DNA from: Trichomonas vaginalis G3
Taxonomy: Eukaryota > Parabasalia > Trichomonadida > Trichomonadidae
Assembly (NCBI RefSeq): GCF_026262505.1
Contig: NC_067207.1
Span: 17,142,082 to 17,206,081 of the forward strand
DNA length: 64,000 nucleotides
Direction of reading: 5' to 3'
The notes beneath the pieces were generated by a model. The model worked only from the letters and a program-made list of their open reading frames with translations. It ran no database searches and was not told the DNA's origin. Numbering within the stretch: the stretch's first letter is position 1; every line of letters starts with the position of its first letter. The position numbers and the translations under genes are program-made. Positions 55,609 through 64,000 of this stretch are shown here, piece after piece.

Positions 55609-58600
55609 ATGCCACGTAAGCTACGTAAGAATATACGTAAGAGGAAGAGAGCATTGAAACATCCAATAGTAAAACTGACACCACAACAACAGTTGCAACA
55701 ACAAATGCTGAATGACCCCACTATGTTGCAACAAATGTCAAACAATCCTATGCTTTTAAACCGAGTTCTTGGTGCACAGAGTGGAGGTTTAAGAGCGGCA
55801 CTTTTAGCGAAAATGGCAGGCTATGGTGGAGCTGCAGACGGAACAGCCTATAACCCTCAAAGTCAAATGAATTTGAGTTCACTCAAAAATCAAATAACAG
55901 ATGTCAAAAAGTCAAACATAGACATACAGAAGCAAATAAGTGAAAACGAAAAGAAACTAGAATATGACAGACACACAAAGAAACTAAATGAGTTAAACGT
56001 AGAGAAAAAGAAGAAAGAAGAACAACTGAAAGAACTAAGTACAGAGGAATATGCAAAAAAGTGTCAGAAAAGCAACAGAAGTAGCAAAAATGGAACAAGA
56101 TGTCATAATTTGAAAAACCATACTACTCAATATAAAATACTGAAAGATGAAGAGATAAAACAAAAAGCCCTGAAGACATATATGGATAGCGATGAGTATA
56201 AAAAAGAAGTTGAAGCAAATGTAAAGGCAGAAAAACTTTTACAGTTGCAAAACCAAACCGTACAGTATGAAAACTTAGCACAAGAAAGTAAAAATAACGA
56301 CGCGGCTATGCAAAAGGCAATGAAAAGCGCAGAATATATAAAGCCAACAATGACTGGTTAGATGCCCAAGCCAACGCTAAAGCAGCCCAACTCATAGGGT
56401 CAATAAGGACAAAAATACAAGCGGATGAAGACAGTTCAAATGAAGCTTTAACAAATGCTGACTTTAAGAACGCCTTCGAAGCTCTTCATAGTAAGGTGAA
56501 ACAAGTGAACGACTTCTCATCTGGAAAGAAACTGAAGTCTGAAGGTTTCGACAAAGAGTTAAAAGAAGTAGCACAAAATATGACGAAAATAACAGATGCA
56601 GCAACGAGACAGGCAGTTCAAAGTGCCTATGACGCCGTTAGAGCAACTGTTGTGAAAAGTCAAGAAAAAGAGTTACAACAGACCAAAACAGACCTAGTAA
56701 ATGCTTTCTTAAGAACGAAAAGTCAGGTAGGACATTATGCTGCAGATGGAACATATGTGCCAGCTGGTGGAACTTATATACCACCAAACCCTCCAAGAGA
56801 AGCACCTGCACCAGGACTACCTAAAACATTTACATCGTCACATGGACACAGACACAGGCATGCACCAAAACCAACACAACAACCAACACAACAACCAGCA
56901 CAACAACCACCTCCACAACCAGCACAACAACCAACACAACAACCAGCACAGCAACCAACAGTTCAAAACCCTGCACAACAACAACCACAAACAGAGCAAG
57001 GACATAAAAGAAGTAGAGAACAAGGAAACCAAGAATTCTTAAAAATGCTTAAAGAAGAGTGTGGTTTCCCAGATACTATTGACTTTAGTGACAGATATAA
57101 AGAAGCTATTGGAAAGTTCAAGGATGGAAATACTGACCCGAACCTATTTAGCTTTATGGCTCAGCACCAAAACGGATATAATCTCAAACCTGGAAAATAC
57201 AAGCTCGCTAAGGGATATGATTTAATAGCATATCATCCAAATGACATGAACGAATTTACTCCGAGATATTTGATGTCAGAGCTAAATGACAATACAACTT
57301 TCGTCATGAAACGCGTAAAAAATAGAGACGGAACGAAAGAACAAAAGCTTATGAATGCGGATGACGTAGATAGGGAAATTGTTAAAAACGGTCTCGGAAT
57401 ATATGAAATGCCAGCAGATGAGGTACAAGAAACTCCACAGGGAAGAAGTTCAGATACAACCAGACATGGAAGAAATAGTTCAGCAACAACAGCTAGAAGA
57501 GCCTGAAGGAAACGAACAAGTCCCTCCTTTGGAAACTAACCTCACAGAACTAGATGAAGATTTGGAACAGCCGAAAAATCTTGACCCTCAACAAGAGCAT
57601 GAGGTGAATATGGAATCTTTCCAAGAGTCTAAGAAAGATTCGGCTGACATAGTAGAAGAATATCGAAAAATGTTTGCCGACATACAAAAGACTCCAACAC
57701 CAGATGAAAATATTCAGCATAGAATGGAAGAACTGAAAAAAAATGTACACAAATACAACAACCCTTTTTACTTACGAGCATTTAACGTTCAATCTTCGGA
57801 TGAACTCGGTGAAAATAAAAGGTTAAATTTCAAGAAAACATATAGAAATGAAACATTGTTTAAAGTTCATTCAGAACCTAACCAAGATGGAAACAAACCT
57901 ACTTTTGTTTCTGCAGACGATGGAACTACAATGAGATGGGGTCATAAAGCTAACTCGGATAGGTGGTTCATAAACTTACAACCACAATTCCAAGAAGTTG
58001 TAGACGCAATGGAAGTCAATGGTGAACCAGATATAGCTGGTATTTTAAGCGCGGCTTTAATGCCATTGAAAGATATGAAACATGCAGATATTTTGGACCA
58101 GTATGAAATGAACATGGCTGATGGAAATATAACACCTGACGTTCTAGAACATTTATCTCAAAGAACTACACAGAACCATAAAGATGGTATATTTGGTGAA
58201 GAGTTTAGAAAGAAAGTTAGGGAGAGAGAAGGAAGAGAACCTATTGTACATGACCTTGCAAACGAAAGTTTACAAAATGTCATAAAAACTTACTTTGCAG
58301 ACAATGAACTGAGAAGGGATGAATATTTAAGAAAACTCAAATGGACAGTACCAAATGAAATGTTAGTATTGAAAAACATTTCCTTGACAAAATAAAACCA
58401 ACTACAGAAATAAACGACGCAAGACTGAAAGATTGGGTAGAAGCTTTCCCATTCACAAAAGATATAGTTGGTAACATGGAAAGAAAACCAGAATGGCTAC
58501 AAAAACATATATTTGGAAACGAGCTTATTCCATATGGACAGGCACTGTTTGAAGAGCTTGAACCAGAAACTCAGGAAAGAGTCATGCAAACAATACGCGA

Positions 58601-58793
58601 AGACTCAAATACAGACTATGACAAACTCTTTCTAGGATATAGGTTACCTGAGATGGGCGACCAGAGCCAAAAGGCAAAAAGGACATGGGAAATTTGCAAC
58701 ATACTAGATGAACATAATGCAAAGATGCAACAACTTCAAGCAGAGGCAATGAAGGAAAAAGAAGAGTTAAAAACTCAGTCAGGAAGAAAGTAA
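55609..58793 (+). pseudogene. Large Q-rich Maverick structural-type protein, broken (Mav2 copy)
   Basis: Same order of parts as 40082-43592 in Mav1: basic head MPRKLRKNIRKRKRALKHPI, glutamine/methionine-rich part, G/A stretch, long coiled coil, P/Q linker (PTQQPTQQPAQQPPPQPAQQ) and folded C-terminal half. The last part lacks the long basic tail seen in Mav1. There are a few breaks. It stands directly before the capsid gene. A virion or core role is inferred from position and composition. Confidence 0.55.
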
Positions 58794-58860
58794 AGCATGG
58801 TCCACGTGGGTTCTATTATGACATATAAATCCAACTATTCTATATTTTTACTCATATGAA

Positions 58861-60468
58861 ATGTACGCCGCTCAGAATATAACGCCAACAGTTTTGGATG
58901 CTATGAATGGAAATGTTTCCGAATGGTATAACGAATGCGACAATGCCATTAGAAGGTCAGAAATAGTTCCTGGAACTTACGAATATACAACTGCTGTTTC
59001 TTATGGAAACGTAGGTGAGTTTGGAGAAGGTTCTTCAACAACAGTAGATATTGCTTGCGACAGGTTTCATATTATTTCTATTGACAACTCATTCTTATAC
59101 GTGGAACAAGACATTGAAATAAAACCTTCTGCCAAGTTGTCTGACAAGAAAGGTTGCAATGGAATTTTCTATGTCGGATACCAATATGCTCCAGAAGTTT
59201 TCATGGGATATAAGATATATTCTAACTCTGACTTAGTTCAAACAGTAACATGGGCAAACTATGAATGGTTCGCTTTGAGAAACTCAGTACAACCACAAGC
59301 TAGAGAACAAACAGACCAGTATGCAACTATTGAGAAAATAAGAAGACTTGACCCTAACGTTCCAGGAGTTTATGTTAACCTTTCTGGACAAACTGCAGCA
59401 GCAGTAACCAAAGTAAAATTGAAACTTAGAGTTCCTTTGTCATCTTTCCTCATCTTCAGGTTTTTAAGATACTTGCCAAACTGGGCAGGAAAAATTTCTA
59501 TCGAACTTACTCCAAGCAAAAATAACTTAGTCATTGCACCAACACAAGACCCATTCACTCTTACAGACGTAAAGGGAGCAAATCAAACGTCATTCGCCGA
59601 CTTTTGCAAAAACAAAGTTGACTTAGACTTTGGTTTCTCAAACCTCAACACTGAAGTAAACTATTATTTCAATGCTGCTGGAGATGCTTGGGACCCAGTT
59701 AAGTTCACATGCGAAAAATTTGAATGCAAGAGAATAGAAAGCAGACTTGCAGTCTATATGTTGGACCCAGATATTTCAAATGCTTTAGCTGCCAAATATA
59801 TTGCAGTTCCACTTATGTTCCCTATACACCAAATATCTGTCAAAGACTTTGCAGGTGAAGTTGGAAACCAAAGTGCTGACCCAGGTGCAAGAACAGATAT
59901 TGCTTTAACAACTGCAATGAAACATGCAGATACTATGTTTGTACTGTTCAGACGAACTATAAATGACTATTCTTGCTTCTACAACCCTGGTATTAAATAT
60001 CATATAAACATAGATGGCAAATACTATCCAAGAGAAGAATATTCTACAGTTGAGGATATGAGGTCATACAACTTGACATTAGATGCTATGAACTTTAACA
60101 ACAACTTCACAACAACCATAAACCCTGAAATGCAAAGTTCTATTATGCCATATGTGAAAGTATGGACTCATACAGGAGGTCAAAAAACTCAATATACAAA
60201 TGGAGACCGTTCAAACTTTTGGCTTGGCATTCCATTTGCTGACTCAGAAGACTTTATGGGTGGTATTTCAACTGTTGGTACTGTACAAATACAATATACT
60301 GGTGACAGAGACGGTCCAGATGAACTGAGAGCAAAGAAGTTTACAAAACCAATAGCACTTTTCACGGAAGATGCTCTTTTGAAGATTCGTTCGATGAAAC
60401 CTGCTGGGGCTCCTCAGATTGGCATAACGACAGCTTCCATCGAGCAGATTTTGGCAGCAGGTCAGTAA
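58861..60468 (+). CDS. Major capsid protein (double jelly-roll), 535 aa, open
   Basis: An uninterrupted 535-codon frame with the leader TTTTTACTCATATGAA before ATG. It is beta-rich throughout and contains VTKVKLKLRVPLSSFLIFRF then WAGKISIELTPSK, the segment conserved among Maverick, virophage and polinton-like-virus major capsid proteins at the end of the first jelly roll. The second half includes GNQSADPGARTDIALTTAMK and YHINIDGKYYPREEYSTVED. It would self-assemble into pseudo-hexameric capsomers. The Mav1 copy at 38439-40049 is almost identical in residues. Being open suggests that Mav2 has decayed little in this gene. Confidence 0.85.
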   Translation: MYAAQNITPTVLDAMNGNVSEWYNECDNAIRRSEIVPGTYEYTTAVSYGNVGEFGEGSSTTVDIACDRFHIISIDNSFLYVEQDIEIKPSAKLSDKKGCNGIFYVGYQYAPEVFMGYKIYSNSDLVQTVTWANYEWFALRNSVQPQAREQTDQYATIEKIRRLDPNVPGVYVNLSGQTAAAVTKVKLKLRVPLSSFLIFRFLRYLPNWAGKISIELTPSKNNLVIAPTQDPFTLTDVKGANQTSFADFCKNKVDLDFGFSNLNTEVNYYFNAAGDAWDPVKFTCEKFECKRIESRLAVYMLDPDISNALAAKYIAVPLMFPIHQISVKDFAGEVGNQSADPGARTDIALTTAMKHADTMFVLFRRTINDYSCFYNPGIKYHINIDGKYYPREEYSTVEDMRSYNLTLDAMNFNNNFTTTINPEMQSSIMPYVKVWTHTGGQKTQYTNGDRSNFWLGIPFADSEDFMGGISTVGTVQIQYTGDRDGPDELRAKKFTKPIALFTEDALLKIRSMKPAGAPQIGITTASIEQILAAGQ

Positions 60469-60494
60469 GTTGTTCTTGAACTGACTTCTCTCCG

Positions 60495-60782
60495 TCAAAT
60501 ATTGACAGTACGCCAGTTTTTGACATAAAATTGTATTATAAACTTTCCTTTAGAAATATCGGTCAGTTTTGTTGTTATATTTTTGTCTGCTTCAAGAACT
60601 TTCACCATTTCAGTTATACCAACTTTCTTTGCTTTATGAAAATATTTTGGTTCAGCAAAGACTGCTATTCTATAACATTTTCCATTGTTTGTATAAAGAA
60701 CTATTCTGTCAATGTATTTGTATTGTTTGTGTGTGTAAACTTTGTTCTGCTTCAATTCGAAGAGATACTCGAATACGTCCAT
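60495..60782 (-). CDS. Maverick protein of unknown function, 95 aa (Mav2 copy)
   Basis: 95 codons, starts MDVFEYLFELKQNKVYTHKQ; counterpart of the 139-codon gene at 38126-38545, here shorter and ending before the capsid gene. It is beta-rich with a lysine-rich helix. It is divergent from the 193-codon gene across the shared 17-base palindromic leader. The function is unknown. Confidence 0.55.
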   Translation of the reverse strand: MDVFEYLFELKQNKVYTHKQYKYIDRIVLYTNNGKCYRIAVFAEPKYFHKAKKVGITEMVKVLEADKNITTKLTDISKGKFIIQFYVKNWRTVNI

Positions 60783-60799
60783 TTTTTATTCTAAGTAAA
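60783..60799. promoter_or_regulatory. Palindromic divergent promoter (Mav2)
   Basis: TTTTTTATTCTAAGTAAA precedes the plus-strand ATG at 60800, and the reverse strand gives TTTTACTTAGAATAAAAAA before the minus-strand ATG at 60782. It is the copy of 38108-38125. Confidence 0.5.
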
Positions 60800-61380
60800 A
60801 TGTCATTTCCGAAAAATAGAAGCGTGAGTGTTTCAAAAGGTTTAATGGCGGTGGCAGATGTGAAGTTAAATTCACCAACTCAAACAAACAGTCAAAGTGT
60901 TGTTGTCAATGTCAAAGACAGAGATGTTGAAGTGGGGAAACCATACGAAGACGAAGATGGTATAACAATTGTTCCTGTAAAAGAACAACCAACATATCCT
61001 GAAGTTAGCAGAGACTTAAGTTCTGTTGCAGATATTCGAAACGACTACCAACAACTGAAAGACAAACTTCAAACTCAGGAGAAGATTTGTCAAGCTTTAG
61101 GTATAATGTTAAACTTGGTCGAACACAACCCTGTAAAAGTGAACTCATATGTCATTGCACCTCATGAAATTTTGAAAGAACTATTGAAACTTTTGACAGA
61201 GGCAGACGATAAAACATCAAAGAAATAGAACCCGACATTGCTTGCTGTGGTGTTTCATATAATGTCATTGACAAGATATACGTTATGAAAGGAGGTGAAA
61301 CGTTGAACTTAAAGTATAGTTTCCCAGACGTCATAAAAATATTTGACGACCACAACATTTCATTAAAATTTAGTTGCTAA
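60800..61380 (+). pseudogene. Maverick protein of unknown function (Mav2 copy of 37529-38107), broken
   Basis: Starts MSFPKNRSVSVSKGLMAVAD, as in Mav1, and continues with the same beta-rich and helical parts (DYQQLKDKLQTQEKICQALG). The end contains the conserved CCGVSYNVIDKI. This copy is interrupted about once. It lies directly before the penton gene. The function is unknown. Confidence 0.6.
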
Positions 61381-61384
61381 GTAA

Positions 61385-62191
61385 ATGGCAGAAGACATAG
61401 TGGTTTATACTATTACGACTAAAAACCCTGAGTCATATAATTCTATAACAACAAACTTACAAAGTCCTCAAGGACGATATTGTAAACTGACCTTAAACAC
61501 GATGACGACTAAAGCCTGTTTTGCTCTTTTGACACCAGAAGACTTTGTTGTTGTGAATGGTAAAAAATACTTCTTTGAAGATACTTACTCAGATATACCA
61601 CCAACAGGTTTTGTTGACTTATTTAATACTTTAAGGACGGATGTAACATGTGCTGCAACTAGAGCAGGTTTCATTATGTTTGGATGTCCGACCGAGTTTA
61701 GTATAAACGATATGAGCTATAATACAAAACTTATATCTGGTTTTTACTACCAACAGTTTCCTATAACAGGAAAAGGTGTCATACAAGGAATGTCTGTTCC
61801 ATTGACTTTAAGTACACCTATTTTATATATTGTTTCAAACTTAGGTTCAAAGTGCTATTCGAATGTCGACAGAAACTACTATGACCAAAAGATACTTATG
61901 CGTATAAACAATACTTTCTCTGCTGGTTTGCCTATTGTTCATTCGAATGCAGAGTTTTCAGCTTTAGTAAACTCAAACACTTTGGCAAACATAAACTTAA
62001 CCTTAGTTGACGCAAACTTTGTTCCTGTAAAACTTTTATGTCCTATGTATTTGTCAATGACGGCAGAAAGTTTCGAATTGGAAGATGCAACTGGTGAAAG
62101 TATTGTACTACAAGAACAACTTCAACAACAAATAGCTCAAGAACAACAAATGCAACAAATGCAACAAATGGAACAACAAGCTCAAGAATAA
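61385..62191 (+). CDS. Putative penton (minor capsid) protein, 268 aa (Mav2 copy)
   Basis: 268 codons, nearly identical to the Mav1 protein at 36727-37524; three residues longer because of one more QQM-type unit in the glutamine-rich tail (QIAQEQQMQQMQQMEQQAQE). It is beta-rich, and a single jelly-roll is likely. Same reasoning and caution as for the Mav1 copy. Confidence 0.6.
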   Translation: MAEDIVVYTITTKNPESYNSITTNLQSPQGRYCKLTLNTMTTKACFALLTPEDFVVVNGKKYFFEDTYSDIPPTGFVDLFNTLRTDVTCAATRAGFIMFGCPTEFSINDMSYNTKLISGFYYQQFPITGKGVIQGMSVPLTLSTPILYIVSNLGSKCYSNVDRNYYDQKILMRINNTFSAGLPIVHSNAEFSALVNSNTLANINLTLVDANFVPVKLLCPMYLSMTAESFELEDATGESIVLQEQLQQQIAQEQQMQQMQQMEQQAQE

Positions 62192-62219
62192 AAAAATATT
62201 TTTTTTTATTTTTATAAAA

Positions 62220-63454
62220 ATGTACAGAATAGACGTTTCAGATTTTTATGACTTCCAAGCGTTCAGAAATATGTGTCCATTTCGAGACTATAACAAAGCA
62301 GTCGAGAATTTGAAACGTTTAGTCATTTATGTCGACTCTGCCCCAGAATGTTATGTCATGAAAGAATGGGATGTTGTCTTTAACAAACCAAGAGCAACAA
62401 TAGTTTCAGAACAAGAATGTAGACAGAAACTAAGAAAATAAAAGTCGTACAAGTTGGAATGAAGATGTTAGATGCTTGGGATATCTTATTGTCAAAGTTA
62501 GAAGATTTTTCAGTTCGAGGTATAAAGTTCTATACACCTTCTCCAAACTTCTATTCTATCTTCACTGGATATAAATACGAACAAGTAGAATGGAAAGAAA
62601 ATATTATAGAAGCTTGGTTAGACCATGTCAAAGAAATTATATGCAATGGAAACGAAAGAGTCTATGAGTATATCTTATGTTGGTTTGCAAATATCTTACA
62701 ACATCCAAGTGCTAAAAATGAAACTGCTCTCATTATAATTGGAAAACAAGGAACAGGTAAGAACACTTTCTTTACAGATATTTTGTGCAAACTGTTAGAA
62801 GGTTATTCGAATCCGAATATGACAAACTTAGAAAACATCTGCGGTAAATTTAACTCTTCAATAGAGAATATGAAACTTATAGTTTGCAATGAACTTCAAA
62901 GTATAGATACAACAAAAGTTTTGAACTCAGATGCTTTGAAGAGTCTTATAACAGATAAAGTTGGAGTTGTTGAAAGAAAGTATAAAGACCAAAGAGTTTG
63001 TGAAAATGTTGCAAACTTCATTATGGTTTCAAACAATGTTGTTCCGATGAAGTTAGAAAGTTCTGACAGAAGATATGTAGTTGTCAGAACGTCAGATTCT
63101 CATATGCAAGATACAGAATATTTTGACGACTTAGCAGAAACTTTGACATCTGACTTTTACAACCACTTGTTCTCATATTTCATGACATTAGATATTTCTA
63201 AGTTCAATCCAAGACAAATTCCACATACCGAAGAGAGACAAACATTGTTAGAAGCAAACAAGAGTGTATATGAACTGTTCATAGAAGAAAGCGACTTTGT
63301 GTCATTAGATGAAAGGTCTTTATATGATGAATATAAACAATATTGTCAAGAATATGGTTATATGGCAGCTTCTAAACGAACATTCTTGGCAAATGTCAAA
63401 AATCTTTTAGACGTTCAGAACGGCGTATATACAAAGAAAAATTTTTATGAGTAA
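62220..63454 (+). pseudogene. Superfamily 3 helicase (Mav2 copy), broken
   Basis: Same protein as 35461-36696: Walker A (IIIGKQGTGKNTFF), CNELQS, SLITDKVGVVERKY, FIMVSNN and SSDRRYVVV are all present in order. The frame is interrupted about once. The leader is an A/T palindrome (TTTTTTTTATTTTTATAAA before ATG). Confidence 0.75.
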
Positions 63455-63489
63455 ATTTTAAAAAAATATTTTTTTATCCGATAGAAAAG

Positions 63490-63909
63490 ATGACGAAATT
63501 CATCTCAGTAAATAAGTACATGACAGAAGTCAAAGAAGAACTAGACCCATTCGCTTATTTGAATGTTTACTTCTACCATTTTGAAAAGTCTACATTTGAC
63601 AAAGTTTGGAACATCGAACCAGTTAAGTTTGCTATTGTGACTAAAAATGGTGCGAAATTTGAAGACTTAGACATAGAAGGTTTGTTAACAGTCAAAGAAA
63701 ATTTTGACAGAAGGTTCTCAAACCTTAAAGAAGGCAAAGCATACAAACTTGTTATACCTTATGAACCAAAGAAGACAGACGACTATGAATATTATGAGTC
63801 TAAGATAGTTGAAGTTCAAGGTAAGTTGGGTAAAAAGATTTTAGAGTCTAAGCCAGTGTTTGCCCCTAAAGAGGAAGAGAACATTGACATTGACCCAGAA
63901 ATGTTCTAA
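63490..63909 (+). CDS. Maverick protein of unknown function, 139 aa (Mav2 copy)
   Basis: 139 codons (MTKFISVNKYMTEVKEELDP at the start), nearly identical to 35006-35425, beta-rich with an acidic tail KEEENIDIDPEMF. The leader ATCCGATAGAAAAG follows a T-run. It converges with the next gene at the palindromic terminator. The function is unknown. Confidence 0.6.
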   Translation: MTKFISVNKYMTEVKEELDPFAYLNVYFYHFEKSTFDKVWNIEPVKFAIVTKNGAKFEDLDIEGLLTVKENFDRRFSNLKEGKAYKLVIPYEPKKTDDYEYYESKIVEVQGKLGKKILESKPVFAPKEEENIDIDPEMF

Positions 63910-63928
63910 AAATAAAATTTTATTTTTA
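63907..63928. terminator. Palindromic convergent terminator (Mav2)
   Basis: The same 22-base A/T palindrome as 34987-35008, with the TAA stops of both opposed genes at its ends. Confidence 0.6.
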
Positions 63929-64000
63929 CATGTCAAATTTCTTTTTCTCTGGAATTGGTTCAGGTTCTTTCTTCTCTTCTTCTACTTTCTTTTCTTTCTT
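63926..64000 (-). CDS. C-terminus of Maverick charged-tail protein (partial, Mav2 copy)
   Basis: The minus strand encodes the K/E/P-rich tail (KKEKKVEEEKKEPEPIPEKK) and the end FDM of the gene found complete at 34537-34989 in Mav1. It runs out of the window. Confidence 0.6.
   Translation of the reverse strand, partial: KKEKKVEEEKKEPEPIPEKKKFDM

Larger units (their letters stand above)
54560..64000. mobile_element. Maverick/Polinton 2 (Mav2), left end and capsid half, continues beyond the window, broken
   Basis: The left end has the same end signature as Mav1 (GTGGGGCTTCCAGG...CTTCTAGCCC). Inside, on the plus strand, the order is large Q-rich gene, major capsid, 95-codon gene (reverse), 193-codon gene, penton, helicase and 139-codon gene, which is the mirror image of Mav1. 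The capsid proteins are nearly identical, so the two elements are recent relatives. It is a fossil with about six breaks in the visible part. The left outer part is rearranged: it carries a short methyltransferase remnant and a repeat-rich stretch. The right end, and therefore the target duplication, lies outside. Confidence 0.85.

Overview
The window looks like a chromosome piece of the parabasalid parasite Trichomonas vaginalis. It is AT-rich with intron-free genes. Candidate initiators of the form TCA-Y-W sit a few bases before start codons. It carries the lineage's large gene families (BspA-like leucine-rich repeat, glycine-rich and beta-helix surface proteins, DUF3447-ankyrin proteins), a mariner, Mutator-like elements and large Mavericks (Polintons). 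This rests on recognised families, not on a database search.

Layout. 1-17354 is a degraded host region: a cut GH47 mannosidase facing a kinase fragment, two coiled-coil proteins, a glycine-rich protein, beta-helix and BspA relics, an unknown duplicated gene (copy 1 split, copy 2 open) and several decayed genes. Copy 1 of the duplicated gene is split by a 2.6-kb Mutator-like element with 34-bp inverted ends and a 9-bp target duplication. That element has no transposase. Instead it holds a GC-rich array of about eight 120-bp units that fold as alternating hairpins with compensatory changes, followed by three further hairpins. I regard it as the most unusual object here.

17360-45357 is a nearly complete Maverick (Mav1) with 49-bp terminal repeats and a 5-bp target duplication. 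It carries a Dam-like methyltransferase, a phage tail-fibre-like protein, integrase, a protein-primed type B DNA polymerase, an HNH-type protein, a packaging ATPase, an SF3 helicase, a putative penton and a double jelly-roll major capsid protein, plus many small unknown genes. It is a fossil: roughly eight interruptions are visible. Two of these are younger DNA transposons, a Mutator-like element in the tail-fibre gene and a mariner in the ATPase gene.

45363-54527 is a host island: a broken leucine-rich repeat gene, a UBE2Q-like E2, a coiled-coil protein, cytosolic Hsp90, a Frag1/DRAM/Sfk1 membrane protein, and a DUF3447-ankyrin gene whose 5' end is cut at a 32-base poly(A) tract. Beyond that tract lies a second Maverick (Mav2, 54560 to beyond the window) in opposite orientation. 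Its capsid-helicase half closely matches Mav1, so the two are recent relatives, but its outer end is rearranged and filled with inverted repeats.

The Maverick genes share a signature just before the start codon, T(4-9)-A-Y-Y followed by 8-12 bases and AAATG, often as palindromic divergent promoters, and one convergent pair shares a palindromic terminator. The genes fit a virus-like replication (polymerase, helicase), packaging (ATPase), virion (capsid, penton, tail-like fibre) and integration (integrase) programme.
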